This document shows, piece after piece, positions 1 to 7,707 of a stretch of DNA of 64,000 nt; position 1 is the stretch's first letter; every line of letters starts with the position of its first letter. This DNA is from Deltaproteobacteria bacterium (GTDB lineage Bacteria > Desulfobacterota > DSM-4660 > Desulfatiglandales > Desulfatiglandaceae). The stretch covers positions 20,157 through 84,156 of the forward strand of contig JAFDIS010000004.1 of the NCBI GenBank assembly GCA_019307945.1. Direction: 5' to 3'. The position numbers were made by a program, and so were the translations under genes. Below the pieces are notes generated by a model. That model did not search any database. It was not told the origin of the DNA and was given only the letters and a program-made list of their open reading frames with translations.

Positions 1-1
1 G

Positions 2-1024
2 GTCTCATCCGCCCCATGCCGGATCGACGCAGGCGGTACGTGGGACATCCCTGCCATGGCCCTTCCCCTGGCAGGCGCCGTTCCCACCACCGTGAACCTG
101 GCCATATCCCCGGGAACCGTCGTGCGGCTGGAGGCCTTCGATCCCGGCTGGGTCTCCATTTCTTCGGAGGGGTTCGTACGAATCGAGACACACCCCGGCC
201 ACGAACTGCCGTTCCACGGCCCGTACGGGCTTTTCTTCGCGGCTGTTTCCCATTTCGGGTTCCACGGCCTCAGGATAGCCATCCGGGCGGGTCTCCCGGT
301 ACGATCGGGCCTCGGGGGGTCCAGCACGGCGCTGGTGGCCCTGCTCCACGCCCTGAGCCGGCTCCGTGCGATCCTGGGAGGAAAGCCCCTGCGCCGGGAA
401 GGCCTTCTCCGACTGGGGTTCCTGCTGGAAGACGCGGTGAGCAACGGCCATTGCGGGATGCAGGACCAGGCCGCGGCCGTCTATGGCGGGGTAAACCAGT
501 GGGTCTGGCGCTTCGGCGGCGGTTTATGTCCGTTCAGCAGGAAGCCGCTGCTGGACGCCCGCGGCCGGGCCGCCCTGTCTGCAAGGATCCTGGTGGCCCA
601 CAGCGGGAAAAGCCACGTCTCCTCCCGGACTAACAGGAAATGGATCGGCGGGTTTCAGGATGGGACCACCCGAAGGGGCTGGCTCCGGGCCAATGAAATC
701 ACCCACAGCCTCGCACGCGCGCTGGAAAAACGGGATTGGGAAGGGGCTGCAGGATTTCTGCGTGAGGAGATGGCGGTGCGCCGAAAAATTACGCCCGAGG
801 CACTGATCCCCCTCACCCACCGTCTCATCGACCGTGCCGAAAGGTTGGGATGCGGCGCCAGGTTCGCGGGGGCGGGCGCAGGCGGCGCCGTGTGGGCCCT
901 GGGGGAGAAGGGAAAAATCCGGCGGCTGCGGCAGGCATGGGAGGAACTCCTTCGTCCCCACAGGGGGGCGGGGATCCTGGATTGCCGGGTGCACGGGCGC
1001 GGCGTGCACGCGCCGCGGGGCTGA
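2..1024 (+). CDS. GHMP-family sugar kinase, heptose-7-phosphate kinase-like (5' end cut by window)
   Basis: ATP-dependent small-molecule kinase of the GHMP superfamily. The frame is open from base 2 and reads APCRIDAGGTWDIP before the first ATG at 56, which is the usual N-terminal substrate loop of HddA-like sugar kinases, so the true start lies left of the window. The phosphate-binding motif SGLGGSSTALVAL lies near residue 107 of the visible protein and the C-terminal GHMP motif FAGAGAGGAVWAL near residue 295. Close relatives phosphorylate heptose-7-phosphate for LPS or S-layer sugars, and a beta-type heptose kinase gene lies at 24.3-25.3 kb. The exact sugar cannot be read from sequence; a galactokinase-like role is the alternative. 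Confidence 0.85.
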   Translation, partial: VSSAPCRIDAGGTWDIPAMALPLAGAVPTTVNLAISPGTVVRLEAFDPGWVSISSEGFVRIETHPGHELPFHGPYGLFFAAVSHFGFHGLRIAIRAGLPVRSGLGGSSTALVALLHALSRLRAILGGKPLRREGLLRLGFLLEDAVSNGHCGMQDQAAAVYGGVNQWVWRFGGGLCPFSRKPLLDARGRAALSARILVAHSGKSHVSSRTNRKWIGGFQDGTTRRGWLRANEITHSLARALEKRDWEGAAGFLREEMAVRRKITPEALIPLTHRLIDRAERLGCGARFAGAGAGGAVWALGEKGKIRRLRQAWEELLRPHRGAGILDCRVHGRGVHAPRG

Positions 1025-1121
1025 AACATAGACGCACGAACCGTCCCCGGATCAAACCCCGGAGGAGGGCATCCCGATTCCGGCCCTTGCGGGTCTCCAC
1101 CTCCACAAGAGGAGTGATGAC

Positions 1122-1451
1122 ATGGCGAAAAAAACCTTGATCTTTTTCCTGATGCCGGCGCTCACGCTTGCCCTTTGCACGGCCGCGCCCGCCCGGGCAT
1201 CCGAGACCAGGATTTCGGTTACCATCGCGGCCGGGGGGGTGGGATGTGGCCTGGGGCTCTTCTTCTATTACGTCTCCTCTTTTTTACCCGATCGAGGGAT
1301 CCCGGCCGTAAGACCTGCCCTGGCAGCCTGGAACGGTTGCGGGGTCACGTGGGGAATCCCCCGAATCCGGGCCGAATCCCCCGCGGGGGATCCGTTCCGA
1401 CCGCGCACAGTCCCTTCCTGGCAAGTGGATCTATTCCGGTGGGAGTTTTGA
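1122..1451 (+). CDS. small secreted protein of unknown function
   Basis: A 109-residue protein with a good signal peptide: lysines after the start, a hydrophobic core (LIFFLMPALTLALC) and an AxA cleavage site (ARA|SE near residue 26). The mature part has a glycine-rich hydrophobic stretch (VTIAAGGVGCGLGLFFYY) that may be a second membrane segment, then a proline- and arginine-rich tail. AAGAGGAG ends eight bases before the ATG and supports this start. The stop lies only five bases from the stop of the convergent gene on the other strand. I do not recognise a named family. Confidence 0.6.
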   Translation: MAKKTLIFFLMPALTLALCTAAPARASETRISVTIAAGGVGCGLGLFFYYVSSFLPDRGIPAVRPALAAWNGCGVTWGIPRIRAESPAGDPFRPRTVPSWQVDLFRWEF

Positions 1452-1456
1452 AATAA

Positions 1457-1747
1457 CTAGTTCTTGATCGCGCCGTACAGTGAACCCACGTCCCCGTCCT
1501 CGAAAAAGGGGCGAAACTCCCACAGCAGGGCGTTGGTGGCCTGTTCCACCATCAATACGTCCAGTTCCGAGACCAGCCGCATGTCGAGCCCCTCCACCAC
1601 CCGGCGAAGCTCTTCAAACTCGGCAAGGAGCTCCTCGTTTTCGTATTCCCGGCCGATACGTCGCTGCACGTCCATGATTGCCCCGATGCAGCTTTCCACC
1701 CGCAGCCGGTATTTGTACTGCCGATCCATGCGGCCTTGCCCTTTCAC
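1457..1747 (-). CDS. conserved small protein, last gene of the pilT operon
   Basis: A 96-residue, highly charged, mostly helical protein without signal peptide or membrane segment. Its ATG overlaps the stop of the zinc-ribbon gene by four bases (ATGA), so it is translationally coupled to it, and GAGGAAGTGGGCAGG just upstream can serve as ribosome site. Helical stretches around residues 10-50 and 55-75 suggest a small helical bundle. No known family is recognised. Position at the end of a pilus-retraction operon suggests, but does not prove, a role in type IV pilus function or its control. Confidence 0.65.
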   Translation of the reverse strand: MKGQGRMDRQYKYRLRVESCIGAIMDVQRRIGREYENEELLAEFEELRRVVEGLDMRLVSELDVLMVEQATNALLWEFRPFFEDGDVGSLYGAIKN

Positions 1748-2421
1748 ATCCTGCCCACTTCCTCAAGGGTCTCCATGAACACCTTGTAAAACCGCTTGTT
1801 CTCCATGACACCCTTTTTCAGGATCACGGCCAGACGGCCCAGGTCGCTTTCGTTCACCACCAGGTTGGCGCTTCGAGCAAAAGCGGTCATGGGATCCATG
1901 GTGCGAAAGTCCGCCCCCACCAACACCAGATAAACCCGCCTGCGGGACGACATGGGTTGATGGTCCAGAAAATGGGTCACCGGGCTCTGGTCCAGGTCGA
2001 TCCCGTCGAACCCGTCCGGGACGATCACCACGGCGAACTGATGAAGGCGGAGCTTTCCCAGTGCGTCCCGTGTGTTTTTCGCCTCCAGGCACTTGTAACC
2101 CAGTGATTCCACCGCCTCGCGCATCATCCGGCTCTGGGCCTCATTGTTTCCCATGACGAGGGCCATCTCCACCCCTTCTTCAAAGGCGTCGAGGGCCGCC
2201 TCGTCGTCGGCGAACTCGTAGTCTTCCTCATTTACCCCGAGCCTGGGACCTCCGGAGGTAACTTCCCCCGGGCCGGTTGAAATTTCCCCGTCTTCCCCCC
2301 TGGGGCCGATCGTCATCCTGTGTTTGCAGCGGGGGCAGCTTATGCTGATCCGCTGCCCGACGGGGATCTTTTGGTCCGGTATATTCAGACGGGTTCCGCA
2401 TTCCTCACAGGTAATTTCCAT
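1744..2421 (-). CDS. zinc-ribbon protein with degenerate receiver-like domain
   Basis: A 225-residue soluble protein. Residues 1-40 form an MJ0042/zinc_ribbon-type zinc finger (CEECG ... CPRCKH) common at the start of deltaproteobacterial regulatory proteins. An acidic linker follows (about 45-85), then a domain from about residue 88 that begins MALVMGNNEAQSRMM and has the alternating beta/alpha pattern of a CheY receiver. The usual phospho-acceptor aspartate position is shifted (VVIVPDG) and the conserved lysine near the end is absent (LVVNESD), so phosphorylation is doubtful. The gene lies 49 bp after a PilT-type ATPase gene and is coupled to the next gene, suggesting a pilus-linked regulatory role by inference. 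Confidence 0.7.
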   Translation of the reverse strand: MEITCEECGTRLNIPDQKIPVGQRISISCPRCKHRMTIGPRGEDGEISTGPGEVTSGGPRLGVNEEDYEFADDEAALDAFEEGVEMALVMGNNEAQSRMMREAVESLGYKCLEAKNTRDALGKLRLHQFAVVIVPDGFDGIDLDQSPVTHFLDHQPMSSRRRVYLVLVGADFRTMDPMTAFARSANLVVNESDLGRLAVILKKGVMENKRFYKVFMETLEEVGRM

Positions 2422-2470
2422 GCGATTTCGCTCCTCGGCTCAAGATCGGCGGCACCCCCGGCTCGCCGCG

Positions 2471-3643
2471 CTACTTCTTGATCTTCTTTTCGTATTCCCG
2501 GTCGATTTCGAGGTCCTCGATGTCGGTCGTCTTCTCTCCCCTGGCCGCCCTGATGGCGTCGATGGCGCGGCCCACCACGGCCCGCCTGGATGCATAACTC
2601 AAGGCCACATCTTCGGTGATCTGCCCCCGGCGGTAGAGGTCTGAAATGGACTGGTCGAAGGTCATCATGCCGAAGGTCCGGCTTTGCTCGATGATCTCGT
2701 AAAAGGTCTTCCCCTCCTCCTCGCCGTGGAGGATGGCGTCCTTGACGCGCAGGTTGCTGCCCATGATCTCGAAAGCGGCGATTCTGCCTCCGCCCTTTTT
2801 GGGCAGGAGCCTCTGGCAGGCGATCCACCGCAGCGTGTCGGCCAGCCGTACCCGGACCTGGTTTTCCTCTTCCTGGTCGAACATGCCCACGATCCTGTTT
2901 ATGGTCTGACCCGCGTCCACCGTATGAAGGGTGCTGAGGACCAGGTGCCCGGTCTCAGCGGCGGTAAGGCCGATCTCAACGGTCTCACGGTCGCGCATTT
3001 CGCCCACCAGAATCACCTTGGGCGCCTGGCGCAGGGCGGCGCGCAGACCAGTGGCAAAGCTCTCGAAATCGGTTCCCAGTTCCCGCTGGTTGAAAGTGGA
3101 CCGCTTCTGCGAATGGACATACTCCACCGGATCTTCCAGGGTCACCACGTGGACCGACAACCGCTCGTTGATCTCGTTGAGCACGGCGGCCAGGGAGGTG
3201 GACTTACCAGTACCCGTCGCACCCGTAACCAGGATGATCCCGTTCCGCTCCCCGGCCATCTTGAGAAAGGCCTCCGGCAGTCCCAGTTCCTCGACCGTGG
3301 GGACCCGGTTGGCCAACTGTCTCATAACGGTGGAAAAATATCCCTTCTGAGAAAAGATGTTGACTCGGAATCGGGCCTTGCCCGCCAACTGGTAGGAGGC
3401 GTCGCAAGAACCTTCCTTCAACAGGGCCTTGGTCAACCTTCGGTCTCCGTTGATCAGGTTCAACGCGAATACCTCGGCCTGGAAGGGAGTCAGCCTCCGG
3501 ATGGGGGGGTTGACGGAAACGGGCTTCAACTCTCCGTCCGCCTCCACCTGGAACGGCTTGTCCACCGTGATGTTGAAGTCCGACACGTTGTCGTAGGACT
3601 CGAGCATGGTGGTCAGGATGCTGTCGATCTGCTGCTTTTTCAT
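2471..3643 (-). CDS. PilT/PilU-type pilus retraction ATPase
   Basis: Secretion-superfamily hexameric ATPase of the PilT/PilU branch, 390 residues, acting at the cytoplasmic base of type IV pili to drive retraction. The N-terminal PAS-like region covers residues 1-110; Walker A is GATGTGKST (near 140), followed by the aspartate box (VVTLEDPVEYVHS), Walker B (VILVGEMRD) and histidine box (HLVLSTLHT). A charged C-terminal extension (about 350-390) is absent from the neighbouring PilT and resembles the PilU situation, where the second ATPase assists PilT. It lies 51 bp after pilT on the same strand. Which of the two is the main motor cannot be settled from sequence. Confidence 0.9.
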   Translation of the reverse strand: MKKQQIDSILTTMLESYDNVSDFNITVDKPFQVEADGELKPVSVNPPIRRLTPFQAEVFALNLINGDRRLTKALLKEGSCDASYQLAGKARFRVNIFSQKGYFSTVMRQLANRVPTVEELGLPEAFLKMAGERNGIILVTGATGTGKSTSLAAVLNEINERLSVHVVTLEDPVEYVHSQKRSTFNQRELGTDFESFATGLRAALRQAPKVILVGEMRDRETVEIGLTAAETGHLVLSTLHTVDAGQTINRIVGMFDQEEENQVRVRLADTLRWIACQRLLPKKGGGRIAAFEIMGSNLRVKDAILHGEEEGKTFYEIIEQSRTFGMMTFDQSISDLYRRGQITEDVALSYASRRAVVGRAIDAIRAARGEKTTDIEDLEIDREYEKKIKK

Positions 3644-3694
3644 GACCCGCCACCTCCCTGTGTGTTTGTGGTGACCGGTTTTCCCCCCGCGCCC

Positions 3695-4777
3695 CTAGAC
3701 CTCGGTGAAATCTGCGGGCGGGTTTTTCAGAAAAGGGAGAAATTTGGATTTTTCCACGGCCTTGGTGTAGGCGTCCTCGGCGCTGATGATCTTTTTCTTC
3801 AACAGTTCCATGATGGAATCATCCAGGGATTGCATGCCGTATTTTTTCCCGGTCTGGATCATGGATGGGATCTGGAATGTCTTTCCCTCACGGATGAGGT
3901 TCCGCACGCCCGGCGTGGCGATCATGATCTCAAGGGCGGCCACGCGGCCTCTTCGGTCAATGCGCTTGAACAGGGTCTGACTGATCACGGCGCGGATGCC
4001 GTCGGCCAGGGTGTTCCGCACCTGTTCCTGCTGGTTGACCGGAAACACCTCGATAACGCGGTCCACGGTCTTGGAGGCGCTCATGGTGTGAAGGGTGCCG
4101 AACACCAGGTGACCCGTGGCCGATGCCTCAATGGCCAGGGATATGGTCTCGAGGTCCCGCATCTCGCCCACCAGGATGATGTCCGGGTCCTCGCGCAGGG
4201 CGCCCCGAAGGGCCGCACTGAATGACCTCGTATGGATACCCACTTCCCGGTGGTTTACAATGGCCCGTTCGCTCTTGTGCACGAACTCGATGGGATCTTC
4301 TATGGTCAGTATGTGGTCCTTCCGGGTGAGGTTGGCTTCGTGGACGATGGCCGCCAGCGTCGTGGACTTACCGCTTCCCGTAGGCCCCGTCACCAGGACC
4401 AGGCCCCTGGGTAGGGTTGCCAGTTTCTGAATCACCTTGGGGAGCCCCAACTGCTCGCATGTCATGATCTCGGACGGAATTTCACGGAAGACCGCGGCAA
4501 CCCCGTTTTTCTGCAGGAAAAAGTTGGCCCGGTACCGGGCAAGTCCCGGGATTTCATATGCGAAATCCACGTCCCCGGTTTCTTCAAACACCTTGATCTT
4601 GTCCTCCGGGGCGATCTCGTAGAGCATGGCCTTCAGGGTATCATTGTCCAGCTCCTTGTATTTTACCCGCTCCATGTCCCCGTCGATCCTCAGGACGGGC
4701 TGCTGACCTGAGATCAGGTGCAGGTCCGATGCCCCCTGGTCGTTCATCAGCTTGAAAAATGCATCGATCTGGGCCAT
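3695..4777 (-). CDS. pilT: type IV pilus twitching motility ATPase PilT
   Basis: Hexameric ATPase that depolymerises type IV pili during twitching motility; 360 residues, close to the usual PilT length. Seen in order: N-terminal domain with SDLHL near residue 17, Walker A GPTGSGKST near 132, aspartate box (ILTIEDPIEFVH), Walker B (DIILVGEMRD) and histidine box (HLVFGTLHT). The C-terminal part contains the AIRAVISQTL region typical of PilT. It is first in a four-gene minus-strand operon (pilT, PilU-like, zinc-ribbon protein, small protein) with a consensus-like promoter at 4883-4910. Confidence 0.93.
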   Translation of the reverse strand: MAQIDAFFKLMNDQGASDLHLISGQQPVLRIDGDMERVKYKELDNDTLKAMLYEIAPEDKIKVFEETGDVDFAYEIPGLARYRANFFLQKNGVAAVFREIPSEIMTCEQLGLPKVIQKLATLPRGLVLVTGPTGSGKSTTLAAIVHEANLTRKDHILTIEDPIEFVHKSERAIVNHREVGIHTRSFSAALRGALREDPDIILVGEMRDLETISLAIEASATGHLVFGTLHTMSASKTVDRVIEVFPVNQQEQVRNTLADGIRAVISQTLFKRIDRRGRVAALEIMIATPGVRNLIREGKTFQIPSMIQTGKKYGMQSLDDSIMELLKKKIISAEDAYTKAVEKSKFLPFLKNPPADFTEV

Positions 4778-4882
4778 TTCTTCCTCCCCCTAACTGCGAA
4801 GGACGATATCCTTCCCTGGGCGTTCGGATTTTTCACGGTTTCCGGCAAGAGGGCGCTCTGCTTGAAGATGCGGGACATCGTC

Positions 4883-4910
4883 ATTATACCCGGTGATAGT
4901 GTCCATTCAA
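4883..4910 (-). promoter_or_regulatory. sigma-70 type promoter of the pilT operon
   Basis: On the minus strand TTGAAT and a perfect TATAAT are separated by 16 bases. Transcription would start near 4876, about 100 bases before the pilT start at 4777. Position and match are good; no experimental support. Confidence 0.6.
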
Positions 4911-5055
4911 CCAAAAAAGAATACCCTAGATTGTACAAAGCCCCGGGCCCACCGCGCGCCCCGGCACTCCCCGTCATATCCGGAAAGCGCATAATCCCCA
5001 GAAATCTTATTCGGCATGTTTTTTTCGGCCATGAAGAAATTCGGCGGTCCTGCGG

Positions 5056-5085
5056 TTGACAGCACCTCCGCAGATGGGATAAGAT
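5056..5085 (+). promoter_or_regulatory. sigma-70 type promoter upstream of panB
   Basis: TTGACA, an 18-base spacer, then TAAGAT on the plus strand. The predicted start of transcription is near 5092, some 365 bases before panB, and a rho-independent terminator lies between. It therefore drives either a separate small RNA or an attenuated panB leader. Confidence 0.6.
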
Positions 5086-5091
5086 TCCGAT

Positions 5092-5404
5092 CAGTGCCCG
5101 TACCCTAGAGAGGACAGGGTGATCCCAGGAAGATGCCGGGGGACAGCCAGTCTCGCGGGAGAGGGGCGGGCCTTCAGATGTGTGTCGGGCTTGCTTCGCG
5201 CGCCTTGCGGGCGGCGAAGCGGTCGGCCGATTCACTTCCCAGCGTCACCGCCTGGATCGCCGATCAGGGCAGACCGGGACGGTCACATGGCCTTGTGCAT
5301 CATCCGGCACCGGGGCGAAGGATGAGATCCATGCTTGTCCCGGCACGTCGTGGTCAATGCGTATCGTCCCCAGGTCCTCCAGGTCTGTTTGGAGGACTTT
5401 TTTT
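5092..5404 (+). ncRNA. possible small RNA or attenuator leader, about 310 nt
   Basis: The segment is bounded by a strong promoter (5056-5085) and a strong intrinsic terminator (5374-5404), with no convincing reading frame inside; the short frames present lack ribosome sites and coding character. It contains a GC-rich inverted pair (CTTCGC near 5195 with GCGAAG near 5216). I could not match it to RNase P RNA, tmRNA, SRP RNA or a known riboswitch by eye. It may be an independent small RNA or the leader of panB with premature termination. The 4778-5457 gap holds nothing else apart from the two promoters. Confidence 0.35.
5374..5404 (+). terminator. rho-independent terminator before panB
   Basis: GTCCTCCA and TGGAGGAC form a perfect eight-pair stem around an eight-base loop, followed at once by seven T residues. 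It ends 53 bases before the panB start, so panB transcription from the upstream promoter would require readthrough or regulation. Confidence 0.8.
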
Positions 5405-5457
5405 CGCCCGCCTGTCCGACCTTTTCCCGTGAACCCTGATGCGCACAGGAGGTTTCC

Positions 5458-6291
5458 ATGGAACGCGCAAAAGTGACCATTGCTGATTTTCAGGAGAAGA
5501 AAAGGCAGGGCCGGAAAATCACCATGATGACGGCCTATGATTTTCCCACGGCAAGCCTCGTGGACCAGGCCGGCATCGACTCCATTCTCGTGGGCGACTC
5601 CCTTGGCATGGTAATGCTGGGCTACCAGAGCACCGTGCCGGTCACCATGGACGAGATGATTCACCACTGCAAGGCCGTGGTCAGAGGGGCGGCCTCGAGC
5701 TTCATCATAGGGGACATGCCATTCATGTCCTATCAGGTGAGCATGGATAAGGCCATAGAGAACGCAGGCCGCTTCGTGAAAGAGGCCGGCTGCGACGCGG
5801 TAAAACTGGAAGGCGGAACCGAGATGGCCCCCGTGGTAAAGGCAATCGTGGATGCGGGCATCCCCGTGTGCGCGCATATCGGGCTCACCCCCCAGACCGC
5901 CACCAAACTGAGCGGATTCAAGGTCCAGGGGAAGGACGCCGAGAGCGCCAGGGAGATGGTCCGCTCCGCCAAGGACCTGGAGGACGCAGGGGCCTTCATG
6001 ATCGTCATGGAATGCATCCCCGATCTCCTGGCCCAGAGGATAACCCGCGAACTGGCGATTCCCACCATCGGCATCGGCGCGGGCAAGGACTGCGACGGGC
6101 AGGTGCTGGTCTACCATGACCTCGTGGGTCTTTTCGAGCGTTTCACACCGAAATTCGTAAAGCAGTACATCAACCTGGCCCCCCTTGTGAAAGAGGCCCT
6201 CACGAGCTTCCGAGAAGAGGTGGAAAGGGGTGCCTTCCCCGGCCCGGAGCACAGCTTTGCCATGAAGCCCGAGGAGGCGGAGAAGCTTTGA
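5458..6291 (+). CDS. panB: 3-methyl-2-oxobutanoate hydroxymethyltransferase
   Basis: First committed step of pantothenate synthesis: transfers a hydroxymethyl group from methylenetetrahydrofolate to 2-oxoisovalerate to give ketopantoate. The 277-residue length is typical. Family signatures include MMTAYDFPTA near residue 22, the metal-site region DSILVGDSLGMV near 40, VKLEGG near 115, ICAHIGLTPQ-like VCAHIGLTPQT near 138 and IGIGAGKDCDGQVLV near 204. AGGAGG lies seven bases before the ATG. It is followed 42 bp later by panE, the next step. A terminator ends 53 bases upstream. Confidence 0.96.
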   Translation: MERAKVTIADFQEKKRQGRKITMMTAYDFPTASLVDQAGIDSILVGDSLGMVMLGYQSTVPVTMDEMIHHCKAVVRGAASSFIIGDMPFMSYQVSMDKAIENAGRFVKEAGCDAVKLEGGTEMAPVVKAIVDAGIPVCAHIGLTPQTATKLSGFKVQGKDAESAREMVRSAKDLEDAGAFMIVMECIPDLLAQRITRELAIPTIGIGAGKDCDGQVLVYHDLVGLFERFTPKFVKQYINLAPLVKEALTSFREEVERGAFPGPEHSFAMKPEEAEKL

Positions 6292-6333
6292 CACCCCGGC
6301 GAGGCCGAAACAATCCGGCAAGGGAGATCAGAT

Positions 6334-7257
6334 ATGAAAATACTGGTTGTGGGACCAGGCGCCATGGGTTGCCTCTTCGGGGCGGGGCTCGCGCGCGCAG
6401 GTCATGACGTCACCCTGCTCGATTATCGCCCCGAACGAGCACAACAGATCATGGAAAAGGGCGTGAGGGTGGAAACGCCCGAAGAGACTTTCCACGTCAA
6501 GATCCCAGCGATCACGGCGCCGCCCCCCGACAGCCCCGACCTGGTCCTCGTTTGCGTCAAGGCCAACAAGACACGGGAAGCGGCCCTTCCCCTCCTCCCG
6601 TCTTGCGACACCCACACCCGGGTGCTCAGCCTCCAGAACGGGCTGGGAAACCTGGAAGCCCTTGTGGAGATCTTCGGGCCGGGCCGGGTGCTGGGGGGTG
6701 TCACGGCCCAGGGGGCCACGGTACTGGGCGATGGCCACGTCCGGCACGCGGGCCGGGGAGAGACCCTGGTGGGCCCTGCGGGCCCCGAGGCCGGGCCCGT
6801 CTCGCCGGTGGTGCGCGTGTTTGCCGAGGCCGGATTTCCGGCCCGGGAAGCCCCTGACGTTCACCAGATCATCTGGGGAAAACTGATCGTCAACGTAGGG
6901 ATCAACGCCCTGACCGCGCTGACCAGGCTCAAGAACGGAAGGCTCGCCCATGTAAAAGGGACCCGCCTGGTCATGGCAGACGCGGTGGCGGAGGCCGCGG
7001 CCGTGGCGGGGGCCATGGGGATCGACTTGCCTTACGAAGACCCCCTTGCCCGCGTGCTGGAGGTATGTGCCGCCACGGCCGACAATGTGGCCTCCATGCT
7101 GCAGGACGTCCGCAACAGACGACCGACCGAGGTGGCCCACATCAACGGGGCCATCGTGCGGGAAGGATCGCGCCTGGGCATCCCCACCCCGGTGAACCGA
7201 ACCCTCGCATCACTGGTGGAGGCCCTGCAGGAAACATACGGAGAAGGGGTCTTCTGA
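6334..7257 (+). CDS. panE: 2-dehydropantoate 2-reductase
   Basis: NADPH-dependent reduction of ketopantoate to pantoate, the step after PanB. The N-terminus is a Rossmann nucleotide-binding fold (ILVVGPGAMGCLFG), and the catalytic lysine region is seen in IIWGKLIVNVGINALTAL near residue 190, followed by the helical C-terminal ApbA_C domain ending in TPVNRTLASLVEALQ. Length of 307 residues is normal. GGGAG lies nine bases before the ATG. It forms an operon with panB; panC is not in the window. Confidence 0.95.
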   Translation: MKILVVGPGAMGCLFGAGLARAGHDVTLLDYRPERAQQIMEKGVRVETPEETFHVKIPAITAPPPDSPDLVLVCVKANKTREAALPLLPSCDTHTRVLSLQNGLGNLEALVEIFGPGRVLGGVTAQGATVLGDGHVRHAGRGETLVGPAGPEAGPVSPVVRVFAEAGFPAREAPDVHQIIWGKLIVNVGINALTALTRLKNGRLAHVKGTRLVMADAVAEAAAVAGAMGIDLPYEDPLARVLEVCAATADNVASMLQDVRNRRPTEVAHINGAIVREGSRLGIPTPVNRTLASLVEALQETYGEGVF

Positions 7258-7707
7258 CAGGGTGTTGGAAAACGCGGCCGGCGCAAAAGTATTTCAGCAC
7301 CCTGCAGATGCCCGCCCCGGATCCACGGTCGGCCCGAATCACCGGGCATGGAAAGCCGCCGTTGAGAATCACACCCCCCTGCGGCTTGAAACTGCCCTTA
7401 AAGGACCTGGGGGATACCTTCGCCCTCTTCCGGGGCCTTTTCCGACGAAAAGGCCCCGGGAGCAGGGCCTATTCCCGCAGCTCTCACGAAAGAGCCTCCC
7501 CCCGCCAGCCTTATTCTCAAAACCCACGCCCTCATGGGGTCCCCCGTCCGGTCCCCGGCGCCGCACGCCTCCCCGGGGCCCAAATGCCTTGCATTCCTCG
7601 GGCCTGCCCCTATACTGAACCCCCTGAGACACCAGGCCTTTGTAAGGCCCGGCGGTCACGGCCGGATGACGGGACCGCCTTGCCAGACATAAACCACTGG
7701 ACTTCTC
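7258..7707. other. 450-bp gap with an extended perfect hairpin
   Basis: No credible gene is seen between panE and the MFS gene; short open frames lack ribosome sites. The gap starts with an imperfect inverted repeat right after the panE stop (CAGGGTGTTGGAAA paired with TTTCAGCACCCTG near 7260-7309), possibly the panE terminator, and contains the 13-bp perfect hairpin listed separately. No consensus promoter for the downstream gene could be identified with confidence. Confidence 0.4.
7430..7459. repeat. perfect 13-bp inverted repeat with 4-base loop
   Basis: CCGGGGCCTTTTC at 7430-7442 and its exact reverse complement at 7447-7459 flank the loop CGAC. A very stable stem, but without a T tract on either strand, so a rho-independent terminator is not supported. 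It might stabilise the panE 3' end or bind a protein. Confidence 0.7.

Noticed and set aside
2684..4225. 513-codon open frame on the plus strand across pilU and pilT
   Set aside because: It is antisense to two clear ATPase genes whose motifs are intact; long antisense frames are expected at this GC content.
4747..5235. Minus-strand open frame extending upstream of pilT
   Set aside because: Overlaps the pilT promoter and has low-complexity composition; no homology seen and it lacks a ribosome site.
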